From contig JAILDX010000038.1 in NCBI GenBank assembly GCA_024688685.1, positions 62,001 to 126,000 of the forward strand: 64,000 nucleotides of DNA. The letters run 5' to 3'. The notes under the pieces were generated by a model that searched no databases, was not told the origin of the DNA, and worked only from the letters and a program-made list of their open reading frames with translations. This document shows positions 1 to 7,433 of this stretch, piece after piece (within the stretch, counting starts at the first letter, position 1; each line of letters opens with the position of its first letter). This stretch comes from Saccharofermentans sp. (GTDB lineage: Bacteria; Bacillota; Clostridia; Saccharofermentanales; Saccharofermentanaceae). The translations under genes and the position numbers were made by a program.

Positions 1-31
1 TGAGAATTGCTGCAATAATCTTTGTTTTCAA
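1..31 (-). CDS. Start of a secreted or lipoprotein gene (partial)
   Basis: Only the first ten codons lie inside the window. On the minus strand a strong GGAGGAG ribosome binding site sits about 5 bases before a TTG codon at 31-29, and the frame then reads MKTKIIAAIL, a positively charged N-terminus running into a hydrophobic stretch as in a signal peptide. It follows the TerB-like gene by about 12 bases, so it is probably the third gene of that minus-strand operon. The product cannot be named from this fragment. Confidence 0.5.
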   Translation of the reverse strand, partial: MKTKIIAAIL

Positions 32-42
32 TTGTCTCCTCC

Positions 43-465
43 TTATTTCAAAAGCTTTTTGATGAACATACTCTCTTTAAGAGTGATCCTGTTGTCAGCA
101 GATACGATACAGAGCATAAAAGATACCATATCTGCCTTGATGCTGATATCAAGTCCGCCAAATACATCAACGATGATATCTGCAAGTTCTCTCAGTGCTT
201 TGGGATTTGTGTTCTTTACAAGATTCTCTGCATTCTCGTAGCCTATGTCCAGTCCTGTCGCAGAAGCAACGAGAGTGTACTCAGACCCCTGAAGTTCCCC
301 GTCTGCAGCGCAGGCAGCCCTGACGAGGATCTTAAATGCCTCAAGTCCGTTAGGGAGCAGCATGAGAGCAGGAACGATCCTCTGAGAAAGCTGCTCAAGC
401 TCATCTCTGCGCTGTTCATATGTGAGATCCTCATACTGATGACAAAGCTTTTCAAATTCGAACAT
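43..465 (-). CDS. TerB-like domain protein
   Basis: A 140-residue soluble protein. Two acidic repeats stand out, 'AACAADGELQGSEY' around residues 49-62 and 'SADNRITLKES' near 122-132. They match the metal-binding-like D-G-x-x-x-x-E signature of the TerB/DjlA-type helical fold (tellurite-resistance family). The whole chain is predicted helical with no membrane segment. The start follows a GGAGG embedded in the stop region of the upstream DUF975 gene, 4 bases away, so the two are translationally coupled. TerB-like proteins are usually linked to envelope stress or membrane-associated complexes, and pairing with a DUF975 membrane protein fits that. The actual function is unknown; the family call is by motif only. 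Confidence 0.6.
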   Translation of the reverse strand: MFEFEKLCHQYEDLTYEQRRDELEQLSQRIVPALMLLPNGLEAFKILVRAACAADGELQGSEYTLVASATGLDIGYENAENLVKNTNPKALRELADIIVDVFGGLDISIKADMVSFMLCIVSADNRITLKESMFIKKLLK

Positions 466-469
466 GTTA

Positions 470-1297
470 TTAAACCTCCGTTAAGTTAAACTCTTCAGGT
501 GAAGCGATTCCCTTGTCGATAGCTTTCTGTCTCATGACAAGATAGAACTCACCGTATGTTGTCTGCGAATAAGGATTTACAAAATACATACCGATGCAGC
601 AGCAGAGCATACCGAGCAGATACCATCCGATGAATGAGAGCTGAAGAACGAAAAGATCCCATTTCTCGCCATCCATTGTCTTCATGCTGATCTCGAAAGC
701 TCTGTCCTTGCTGATATCAGGGTTGTCTGAAAGAATATAGGGAATAAGGAAATATGAATATGACTTGATAATTCCGGGAATAACAAAGAGTAAGCCCCAG
801 AGGAATTCATAGAGAGTCTTGAAAAACATTACCTTAACTCTCGCCATATACTTGCCGCCTGTGAAGCCGGAGAACAGGTGAGCAAAGTTGATGTCTCCGT
901 AATGCTGCCTGATAAAATATTTGTGGTAGCCTACGGTAAGCGGATTCGTAACGAATATATTGAACACAGTCTTGAAAAGGAAAATGACAAAGCTCAGAAC
1001 AGCACCTGCAATACCGACACCGATCGTCACAGGATTAAGGTAGGAGTCGATCAACTGCTGCAGTTCCTGTCTCTGAGCATTTGTAAGATCTTCTGAACCT
1101 TCGATATCGTCAATATCGATCATATGTGTCTGTGATACAGACGTATTATTGCGGGAAAGAGATGAAGTGTTTACACTCGAACCTCCGTTCCCGAATCCTG
1201 CAATAACTGCAAATACGAAACATACCAGAAATGCCCACCAGTAGGAACCCCTCAGGATGTCCTTGGCTCTTGTTTTAAGTTGTTCTCTTGTCCACAT
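470..1297 (-). CDS. DUF975 family integral membrane protein
   Basis: A 275-residue membrane protein beginning 'MWTREQLKTRAKDILRGSYW', the characteristic start of the DUF975 family common in Clostridia and Bacilli. Hydrophobic segments are visible near residues 17-35, 95-118, 160-185 and 215-240, with a polar Ser/Asn/Asp-rich loop at about 38-80. The C-terminal 'YFVNPYSQTTYGEFYLVMR' is also typical. The family has no proven biochemical role. An AAGGGGG ribosome binding site precedes the ATG. The gene heads a minus-strand operon with the TerB-like gene and is divergent from rubredoxin. Confidence 0.8.
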   Translation of the reverse strand: MWTREQLKTRAKDILRGSYWWAFLVCFVFAVIAGFGNGGSSVNTSSLSRNNTSVSQTHMIDIDDIEGSEDLTNAQRQELQQLIDSYLNPVTIGVGIAGAVLSFVIFLFKTVFNIFVTNPLTVGYHKYFIRQHYGDINFAHLFSGFTGGKYMARVKVMFFKTLYEFLWGLLFVIPGIIKSYSYFLIPYILSDNPDISKDRAFEISMKTMDGEKWDLFVLQLSFIGWYLLGMLCCCIGMYFVNPYSQTTYGEFYLVMRQKAIDKGIASPEEFNLTEV

Positions 1298-1364
1298 GGT
1301 AAAAACCCCCTTTTGAATATCTGAATAATTATATCAAAAAAAACAGTAAACTTATAATTTATAG

Positions 1365-1370
1365 TATAAT
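1365..1370 (+). promoter_or_regulatory. -10 box upstream of rubredoxin/pyk
   Basis: A perfect TATAAT lies about 47 bases before the rubredoxin ATG in a very AT-rich divergent intergenic region. No good -35 is visible at 16-18 bases, so this rests on the -10 alone. Confidence 0.4.
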
Positions 1371-1416
1371 TATCCCGTGGCAGATGAACACTGCCGGTGA
1401 AAGAGAGGTATTAATT

Positions 1417-1581
1417 ATGAGTAAGTATCAGTGTGCACCATGTGGTTATATCTATGATCCCGAGGTCGGTGATCCCGACAGTGGAATTGCGCCGGGAACG
1501 CCTTTCGAGGACCTTCCTGATGATTGGTGCTGCCCCATCTGCGGCGTAGACAAGAGTATGTTTGAGAAGATTGACGACTGA
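1417..1581 (+). CDS. Rubredoxin
   Basis: A 54-residue rubredoxin, a small one-iron electron carrier. The two iron-binding knuckles are present as 'CAPCG' and 'CPICG', and the family motif '[16 protein letters not shown]' lies between them. The ORF track starts 11 codons earlier, but the ATG at 1417 gives the standard N-terminus (MSKYQC) and is preceded by GAGAGGT, so I use it. Rubredoxins in anaerobes pass electrons to superoxide reductase, rubrerythrin or flavodiiron proteins in oxygen detoxification; no partner is adjacent. Pyruvate kinase starts one base after its stop, so the two are probably co-transcribed. Confidence 0.93.
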   Translation: MSKYQCAPCGYIYDPEVGDPDSGIAPGTPFEDLPDDWCCPICGVDKSMFEKIDD

Positions 1582-1582
1582 T

Positions 1583-2998
1583 ATGAGAAAGACAAAGATT
1601 ATTTGTACGATCGGTCCTGCTTCTGAGAATGAGCAGACACTCTCGGAAATGTGCCGTGCAGGCATGAATGTTGCGAGGCTCAATTTCTCTCACGGCACAC
1701 ATGAGGAACATCAGAAGAAGATCGATCTCATCAAAGATGTGCGTGAGAAGCTTAATCATCCGCTTCCCATAATGCTTGATACAAAGGGCCCGGAATACAG
1801 GATCAAGACTTTTAAGGATAAGAAAGCTGTTCTTGAGGACGGTCAGGATTTTATCTTCACTGTTGCCGAGTGCGAAGGCGATAATACGAGAGTATCCGTA
1901 AGTTATAAGAATCTTGTCAATGAGCTTAATGTCGGTGACAGGATCCTTGTTAATAACGGACTCCTTGTTTTTGTCGTTAAGGAGCTTTCCGGTGATGATG
2001 TTGTATGCAAGGTTGTTGCAGGCGGTGAGATATCTGACCGCAAGAGCATGAACTTCCCGAATCATGTATTTAAAGGAGAGTATCTGAGCGAGCAGGATAA
2101 GGATGATCTGCTTTTCGGTATCAAGAACGATGTTGATTTTGTTGCGGCATCGTTTGTTTCGACAAAGCAGGATATGGTGGATCTCCGCAATTTCCTTGAC
2201 GCGAACGGCGGTCAGGAGATCGATATCATCGCAAAGATCGAGAACCGCGCAGGTGTAGATAATATCGAGGAGATCTGTGAGATCGCTGACGGCATCATGG
2301 TTGCCCGCGGAGATCTTGGAGTTGAGATCCCGTTTGTAGAGGTTCCTGCGATCCAGAAATATCTGATCAAGAAGTGCAGACTTCTTGGTAAGCGCGTTAT
2401 CACTGCAACTGAGATGCTCGAGTCTATGATCCATAATCCCAGGCCGACGAGAGCTGAGATCTCTGACGTTGCAAATGCCGTTTATGATGAATCATCAGCT
2501 GTAATGCTTTCCGGAGAATCTGCCGCAGGCAAGTATCCTGTCGATGCGGTCAGATATATGGCCGAGATCGCAGAGTACACGGAGAAGAATATCGATTATG
2601 TTAAGAGATTCCATTCCACGGACTATGTGATCAAGAGCAATATCGACGCTGTTTCTCACGCAACGTGTGATATGGCTATCGATACAAAGGCAAAGGGTAT
2701 CGTTATTAGCTCAATGTCGGGTATTACAGTCAGAATGGTAAGCCGTTTCCGTTGCCCTGTTGACATCATCGGTATGACTACTTCCGTTAAGGCTTGGCGC
2801 AAGCTCAATCTGAGCTGGGGTGTTACACCTGTTCTCAGTGAAGAGTTCAGTTCTGTAGATGTCATGTTCTACTATGCTGTCAGACATGCAAAGGATGTAT
2901 TTGGCCTTGAGAGCGGTGATAATGTCGTTCTTACGGGCGGACAGGCCGGCGGTGAATCAGGACATACAAATACCATCAGGCTTGAGACGGTTAAATGA
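1583..2998 (+). CDS. pyk: Pyruvate kinase
   Basis: A 471-residue pyruvate kinase converting phosphoenolpyruvate and ADP to pyruvate and ATP. It opens with 'MRKTKIICTIGPAS', the usual N-terminus. It shows the TIM-barrel metal/substrate signature 'IIAKIENRAGVDNIEEI', 'MVARGDLGVEIP', the 'ATEMLESMIHNPRPTRAE' active-site helix, and 'DAVMLSGESAAGKYP' read here with SSAVMLSGESAAGKYP. The C-terminal domain ends in 'GGQAGGESGHTNTIRLETV'. The length matches the short bacterial form without the extra PEP-utilising domain found in Bacillus. The start was moved from the track's 1562 to the ATG at 1583, which fits the family N-terminus and lies just past the rubredoxin stop. Confidence 0.96.
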   Translation: MRKTKIICTIGPASENEQTLSEMCRAGMNVARLNFSHGTHEEHQKKIDLIKDVREKLNHPLPIMLDTKGPEYRIKTFKDKKAVLEDGQDFIFTVAECEGDNTRVSVSYKNLVNELNVGDRILVNNGLLVFVVKELSGDDVVCKVVAGGEISDRKSMNFPNHVFKGEYLSEQDKDDLLFGIKNDVDFVAASFVSTKQDMVDLRNFLDANGGQEIDIIAKIENRAGVDNIEEICEIADGIMVARGDLGVEIPFVEVPAIQKYLIKKCRLLGKRVITATEMLESMIHNPRPTRAEISDVANAVYDESSAVMLSGESAAGKYPVDAVRYMAEIAEYTEKNIDYVKRFHSTDYVIKSNIDAVSHATCDMAIDTKAKGIVISSMSGITVRMVSRFRCPVDIIGMTTSVKAWRKLNLSWGVTPVLSEEFSSVDVMFYYAVRHAKDVFGLESGDNVVLTGGQAGGESGHTNTIRLETVK

Positions 2999-3000
2999 TT

Positions 3001-3028
3001 TTTGGGGACGGTTCTGAAAATAGGGACA
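3001..3028 (+). repeat. REP-like repeat, left copy (pyk side)
   Basis: The unit GGGACGGTTCTGAAAATAGGG at this place differs by two bases over 28 from the terminal inverted repeat of the transposase element at 22.8 kb. It begins 2 bases after the pyk stop codon. A second, shifted half-unit (AGGGACAGTTCTCATTTG) runs straight on to about 3039. Confidence 0.8.
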
Positions 3029-3061
3029 GTTCTCATTTGTAAATCTTATGATCTTAAATGT

Positions 3062-3098
3062 AAAAATGGACAGCTGATCGGCTGTCCATTTTTTTTTT
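3062..3098. terminator. Bidirectional rho-independent terminator between pyk and glnS
   Basis: ATGGACAGC and GCTGTCCAT pair with a 6-base loop, extended by A/T pairs, and are followed by a run of ten T on the plus strand. A run of five A on the other side gives a U-tract on the minus strand. It lies between convergent pyk and glnS, inside the REP-like repeat pair. Confidence 0.85.
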
Positions 3099-3140
3099 GT
3101 GTTATAAAGCCTTTATTTACGGCATTTGTGATTTGAGATG

Positions 3141-3165
3141 TGTCCCCAAATTGAGAACCGTCCCT
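3141..3165 (-). repeat. REP-like repeat, right inverted copy (glnS side)
   Basis: This is the inverse-orientation partner of the repeat at 3001. On the minus strand it reads GGGACGGTTCTCAATTTGGG. It is more diverged than the left copy, but the GGGACGGTTCT core and terminal GGGACA are kept. It starts within 6 bases of the glnS stop codon. Together the two copies form a short element of about 165 bp without a transposase, of the MITE/REPIN type. Confidence 0.7.
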
Positions 3166-3168
3166 GTT

Positions 3169-4830
3169 TTATTCCGGTCTGTAGCTGTCTTTAAGGGACA
3201 CTGCTCTGTTGAAAACAAGATGACCGGGAACGGAATCCTTGTTATCTGCACAGAAATAGCCGACTCTAAGGAACTGGAATCTGTCAGCGGGCTGAGTATC
3301 AGCCAGGGAAGCCTCAACCTTTGCTCCTGTAATGATCTCAAGAGAATCAGGATTGATAAAATCCAGATAATTACAGTCAGCGAGATCAGGCTGCTCTGTG
3401 GTGAAGAGCTTGTCGTAAAGTCTGATCTCTGCGTCAATGCATGTTGCTGAATCAACCCAGTGGATTGTTGACTTGATCTTGCGGCCGTCAGCAGGGTTGC
3501 CGCCACGGCTTTCCTTATCGTATTCGCAGTGAACAGCAGTTACATTGCCTGCTTCATCCTTGTCGCAGCCGATGCACTTAATTATGTAAGCAGACTTTAG
3601 ACGTACCTCGTTGCCGGGGAAGAGGCGGAAATACTTCTTTGCGGGCTCTTCCATAAAATCTTCAGTTTCGATCCAGAGTTCTCTGGAGAACGAAACTGTT
3701 CTGACACCGTCATCGGGATTCTCCGGATTGTTCTCGACAGTGAACTCCTCTGTCATGCCCTCAGGATAGTTATCGATAATAAGCTTAACAGGATGGATAA
3801 CTGCCATTGCACGCTTTGCCGTCTTATTGAGATCTTCTCTGAGGCAGTATTCGAGGAATGCATAATCAACAAGGGAGTTAACCTTGGACACACCGTTGCG
3901 CTCGTGGAATGCACGGATAGCTGCGGGTGTATATCCGCGGCGGCGGAGACCGCATAGTGTAGGCATTCTGGGATCATCCCATCCGTCAACGTAACCGCTC
4001 TCGATAAGATTGCGGAGCTTACGCTTGCTGAGCACGGTGTTTGTAATGCCGAGACGTGCAAACTCAATCTGACGGGGTTTGCATTCGATCGAAATGTTCT
4101 CAACGACCCAGTTGTAAAGAGGTCTGTGAGCTTCGAACTCAAGTGAGCAGAGCGAATGTGTGATGCCTTCGATCGCATCCTCAATCGGATGAGCAAAGTC
4201 ATACATAGGATAGATGACCCACTTTGTACCCTGACGGTGGTGGGGAAGACGGTTGATCCTATAAATTACGGGATCTCTCATGTTGAAGTTGCCGGAAGCA
4301 AGATCGATCTTCGCACGGAGTGTCATCTTTCCGTCCTCGAATTCGCCTGCGCGCATTCTCTTGAACAGGTCGAGACTCTCTTCGACAGGTCTGTCTCTGT
4401 AAGGGCTCTGAGCGGGAGTCTGCGTATCACCGCGCATCTCTTTCATCTGCTCGGGCGTGAGTTCACAGACATAAGCGAGACCTTTCTCGATCAGCTCGAT
4501 GGCATATCCGTACATCTGCTCGAAATAATCAGAAGCATAGAAGAATCTGTCATCCCAGTCGTGACCGAGCCACTTGATATCTTCTTTGATCGCATCGACG
4601 AACTCTTCATCTTCCTTTGTAGGGTTGGTATCGTCCATACGGAGATTACAGAGACCACCGTAAAGTTCAGCTGTTCCGAAATCTATCTCTAGAGCTTTTG
4701 CGTGACCGATATGGAGATAGCCGTTAGGCTCGGGAGGGAATCTCGTATGAACCTTCTGTCCATAACATCTGCCGCCTTCCTTAAGTTCTTCATCGATTAT
4801 CTCGTGGATAAAATTCTTTCCGTCTGCCAT
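3169..4830 (-). CDS. glnS: Glutaminyl-tRNA synthetase
   Basis: A 553-residue class I aminoacyl-tRNA synthetase charging tRNA-Gln with glutamine. The N-terminal 'FPPEPNGYLHIGHAK' contains the HIGH motif, 'RMDDTNPTKE' follows, and 'VLSKRKL' is the KMSKS-equivalent loop. The C-terminal half carries the beta-barrel anticodon-binding domains. The length matches E. coli GlnS. The ribosome binding site (AGGAGC) overlaps the end of gltX, and the two genes are one base apart. The presence of GlnRS means the organism need not rely only on the GatCAB transamidation route to Gln-tRNA. The call is secure. Confidence 0.96.
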   Translation of the reverse strand: MADGKNFIHEIIDEELKEGGRCYGQKVHTRFPPEPNGYLHIGHAKALEIDFGTAELYGGLCNLRMDDTNPTKEDEEFVDAIKEDIKWLGHDWDDRFFYASDYFEQMYGYAIELIEKGLAYVCELTPEQMKEMRGDTQTPAQSPYRDRPVEESLDLFKRMRAGEFEDGKMTLRAKIDLASGNFNMRDPVIYRINRLPHHRQGTKWVIYPMYDFAHPIEDAIEGITHSLCSLEFEAHRPLYNWVVENISIECKPRQIEFARLGITNTVLSKRKLRNLIESGYVDGWDDPRMPTLCGLRRRGYTPAAIRAFHERNGVSKVNSLVDYAFLEYCLREDLNKTAKRAMAVIHPVKLIIDNYPEGMTEEFTVENNPENPDDGVRTVSFSRELWIETEDFMEEPAKKYFRLFPGNEVRLKSAYIIKCIGCDKDEAGNVTAVHCEYDKESRGGNPADGRKIKSTIHWVDSATCIDAEIRLYDKLFTTEQPDLADCNYLDFINPDSLEIITGAKVEASLADTQPADRFQFLRVGYFCADNKDSVPGHLVFNRAVSLKDSYRPE

Positions 4831-4831
4831 A

Positions 4832-6286
4832 TTAAAGCTCCTTTATCTTATCTAGACCGATCCTGATCCTGCGAAGTGATTCTTCTTTTCCGAGAAGGAT
4901 AAGAACTTCCGCACAACCACCGGGTGTTACAGCTACTCCTGCAGCTGCGATCCTTACGGGCCACATTATAACAGAATTCTTGATCTCATGATCTTCCGCA
5001 TACTTCTTGAGAGCCTCGGTTATCGCTTCCCTTGTCCACTCTGTATTCTCCAGGAGGGGGATGGCGTCTGCAAGCATAGTCTTTGAACTCTCAATAGAAG
5101 ACTTGCTCTTCTTGTGCTCGAAAAGGGATACATCATAATCAGCCAGTTCTCCGAGGAATGAAAGTTTCTCCTCGAGTTGTGTGAATCTGGTGATCCTGGG
5201 CTTTAAGATCTCGTCTAACAGCTCAAACTTATCGGATGTTATGCCGAACTTCTCGTAATACCTGCCTGCGTGCATGGTAAACGTGTCGAGGTCCATTGCC
5301 TTGATGTGTTCTGCATTGACCCATTCAAGCTTGTCGTAATCAAATACTGAGGGGGACTTGGATATTCCGTGGATATCGAAAGCCTCTGTAAGCTCTTCAA
5401 GTGAGAAGATCTCGCGGTTGTCAGAAGGAGCCCATCCGAGAAGCGCAATATAGTTGATGATCGCTTCAGGGAGAAATCCGTCGTTGATCAGATCCATGAA
5501 ACCGGTTGAGCCGTGACGCTTTGAAAGCTTTGAAACAGTCTCCGTACCGTCTTCGTTTACTGTCTTGCCCATGATAAGGGGAAGATGAACATATGTGGGG
5601 ATATCCCAGCCGAAAGCACGGTAAAGCTCATTGTATTTGGGTGTGGAAGAAAGATACTCGGATCCTCTTACAACGTGTGTGATACCCATTGTATGATCAT
5701 CGATAACATTCGCGAAATTGTAAGTGGGGAAGCCGTCAGCCTTCAGAAGGACCTGGTCATCCAGATCTTCGTTGGGAACCGTGATATCACCGTAAACGAG
5801 GTCGTTATAAGTCGTCTCGCCCTCGAGAGGCATCTTCTGACGGATAACGTAAGGAATGCCTTTCGCGAGGTTATCTGATATCTCCTGCTCAGAAAGTGTT
5901 CTGCAGTGACGGTCGTAGCCCGTTGCACCGGATTCCTTAAGACTCTCAAGTCTCTCCTTTGTGCAGAAACAGTAGTAAGCATGACCTGTCTTAACAAGTT
6001 CTTCAGCATAGGGCTTATAAAGTGAGAGTCTCTCGCTCTGGACATAAGGTCCGAAATCACCGCCGATATCCGGACCTTCGTCATGCTTAAGTCCTGCTAT
6101 CTTTAAAGTGTCATAGATAACGTCAGTAGCACCTTCAACGTATCTTTCCTGATCGGTATCCTCGATCCTGAGTACAAAAGTGCCGTCCTCATGCTTTGCG
6201 ATAAGATATTCGTAAAGCGCTGTTCTCAAATTGCCGACATGCATAAATCCCGTAGGGCTCGGCGCAAATCTGGTTCTGATCTTCAT
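4832..6286 (-). CDS. gltX: Glutamyl-tRNA synthetase
   Basis: A 484-residue class I synthetase attaching glutamate to tRNA-Glu. It starts 'MKIRTRFAPSPTGFMHVGNLR' (HVGN is the HIGH element). It contains 'LRIEDTDQERYVEG', the KMSKS equivalent 'VSKLSKRHGSTG', and a helical C-terminal anticodon-binding domain. The track begins four codons upstream at 6298, but GGAG lies 6 bases before the ATG at 6286, giving the standard N-terminus, so I use that start. It is first in the gltX-glnS operon. A tRNA-Glu(CTC) gene is present elsewhere in the window at 37.1 kb. Confidence 0.95.
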   Translation of the reverse strand: MKIRTRFAPSPTGFMHVGNLRTALYEYLIAKHEDGTFVLRIEDTDQERYVEGATDVIYDTLKIAGLKHDEGPDIGGDFGPYVQSERLSLYKPYAEELVKTGHAYYCFCTKERLESLKESGATGYDRHCRTLSEQEISDNLAKGIPYVIRQKMPLEGETTYNDLVYGDITVPNEDLDDQVLLKADGFPTYNFANVIDDHTMGITHVVRGSEYLSSTPKYNELYRAFGWDIPTYVHLPLIMGKTVNEDGTETVSKLSKRHGSTGFMDLINDGFLPEAIINYIALLGWAPSDNREIFSLEELTEAFDIHGISKSPSVFDYDKLEWVNAEHIKAMDLDTFTMHAGRYYEKFGITSDKFELLDEILKPRITRFTQLEEKLSFLGELADYDVSLFEHKKSKSSIESSKTMLADAIPLLENTEWTREAITEALKKYAEDHEIKNSVIMWPVRIAAAGVAVTPGGCAEVLILLGKEESLRRIRIGLDKIKEL

Positions 6287-6319
6287 ACGAATCTCCATTA
6301 TTTTTAATGTGCAGTCTGT

Positions 6320-6325
6320 ATTATA
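6320..6325 (-). promoter_or_regulatory. -10 box for the gltX-glnS operon
   Basis: On the minus strand TATAAT lies about 33 bases upstream of the gltX start in an AT-rich divergent region. There is no convincing -35. Confidence 0.4.
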
Positions 6326-6392
6326 ACACTTATATAAAAATAAAAATTAGTGGTATTATACAAATAATTGTTTCGCGAGTGGAGGTTTTTGC

Positions 6393-7433
6393 TTGGATAA
6401 AATATCTGTAAATCGCCCTTATGACTGTTACTGCGGTCAGGATATCGCTTTCGAGTATGTCGGAACGTATATAAGGGAACATGAGAAAGACGGCGGAATG
6501 AAGGACAGAAAGATCCTTGTTGTCTCTGACCGTAATGTAGGCGGATACTTCTATTCTATATTTGAGGAACAGTTTCTTAAGGAAGAGATCAGGCCATATC
6601 TGGTAATAATCGACGCGACGGATATGTACAAGAATCTTTCTTCGGTAGCAGAAGTCGTGAAGTCTCTTGTCGATTTTTCTTTAAGTGACGGGGACTGGGT
6701 AATCGCGTTAGGCGGCGGAGGAGTCATTGATATTGCCTCTTTTGCATGCAGTGTCTATAATTCTGAACTTAAGCTGATACTTGTTCCCACAACGCTTAAT
6801 GCAATGGCTGAAGGTGCCATCTCTGAAAAAGCACTTCTCAATTCAGGAAGTCATAAGAGTGTCCTTTGCGCAAAGAGTAATGTTAAGGTAGTCTTTGCGG
6901 ATCCGTATTTTCTTAAATATGTTCCCGTTAAGGTTAAGACTAACGGATACGCTTCCGTTATCAGATATGCTGTACTGGCGGATCCGTCTTTGCTGAAGGA
7001 ACTGCTTAATGACAATGATCTGAGGCCTTTTCTTACAAGAGTCTATGAGACCAGGACAAAGATAGAGAAGAAGAATCCTCTCTTGCTGACAATGGGACAG
7101 GAGGTTGCAGGCGCAATAGAGAGTTATTTCAGGTTTATGAATTATTCTGAAGGAGAAACCCTTGCGCTTAGTATTTATGCGGCTGTTCCCGTATCTTACC
7201 GCGAAGCGATGAAAGTGCTGTATAATAAGTTAGGTCTGCCTTATGAGCTGAAGGGTGTGAGCAGCAGGATGATCCTTAAGAATCTTGAGGAACGTTTCCG
7301 CCTTCAGGGTGATGGCCGTTTCGAGATCGCTGATCTTGCCGAAGATGGAAAATCTTGGAAGATCAGAAGAGTCACAGCTGATGAGGCATATAAGATAATG
7401 GAGAAGAGAATTGGAGTAATATGCGCAGAATAA
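6393..7433 (+). CDS. 3-dehydroquinate synthase-like protein lacking zinc ligands
   Basis: A 346-residue protein of the AroB/iron-dependent alcohol dehydrogenase fold. The nucleotide-binding signature 'IALGGGGVIDIASF' (about 105-117) and 'VPTTLNAMAE' match AroB's GGGVIGDxxGF and PTTLLAQVD. 'DPYFLKYVPVKVKTNGYASVIRY' aligns with AroB's DxxFLxTLPxREfxxGxAEVIKY. The zinc-binding residues are gone: AEVIKY's Glu is Ser188, the GHTFGHAIE histidines become 'GQEVAGAIES' (235-244), and LHGE's His becomes Glu in 'YSEGE' (251-255). It is therefore unlikely to be an authentic DHQ synthase. TTG start with GGAGG 7 bases upstream. It overlaps the M28-like gene and heads the operon running to the CdaA fusion. 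Function unknown. Confidence 0.7.
   Translation: MDKISVNRPYDCYCGQDIAFEYVGTYIREHEKDGGMKDRKILVVSDRNVGGYFYSIFEEQFLKEEIRPYLVIIDATDMYKNLSSVAEVVKSLVDFSLSDGDWVIALGGGGVIDIASFACSVYNSELKLILVPTTLNAMAEGAISEKALLNSGSHKSVLCAKSNVKVVFADPYFLKYVPVKVKTNGYASVIRYAVLADPSLLKELLNDNDLRPFLTRVYETRTKIEKKNPLLLTMGQEVAGAIESYFRFMNYSEGETLALSIYAAVPVSYREAMKVLYNKLGLPYELKGVSSRMILKNLEERFRLQGDGRFEIADLAEDGKSWKIRRVTADEAYKIMEKRIGVICAE

Noticed and set aside
1415-2434. 339-codon open frame on the minus strand
   Set aside because: It is antisense to pyruvate kinase and rubredoxin, which have full family motifs; its translation has no recognisable feature.
4156-4692. 178-codon open frame on the plus strand
   Set aside because: Shadow of glnS on the opposite strand with no ribosome binding site or motif.
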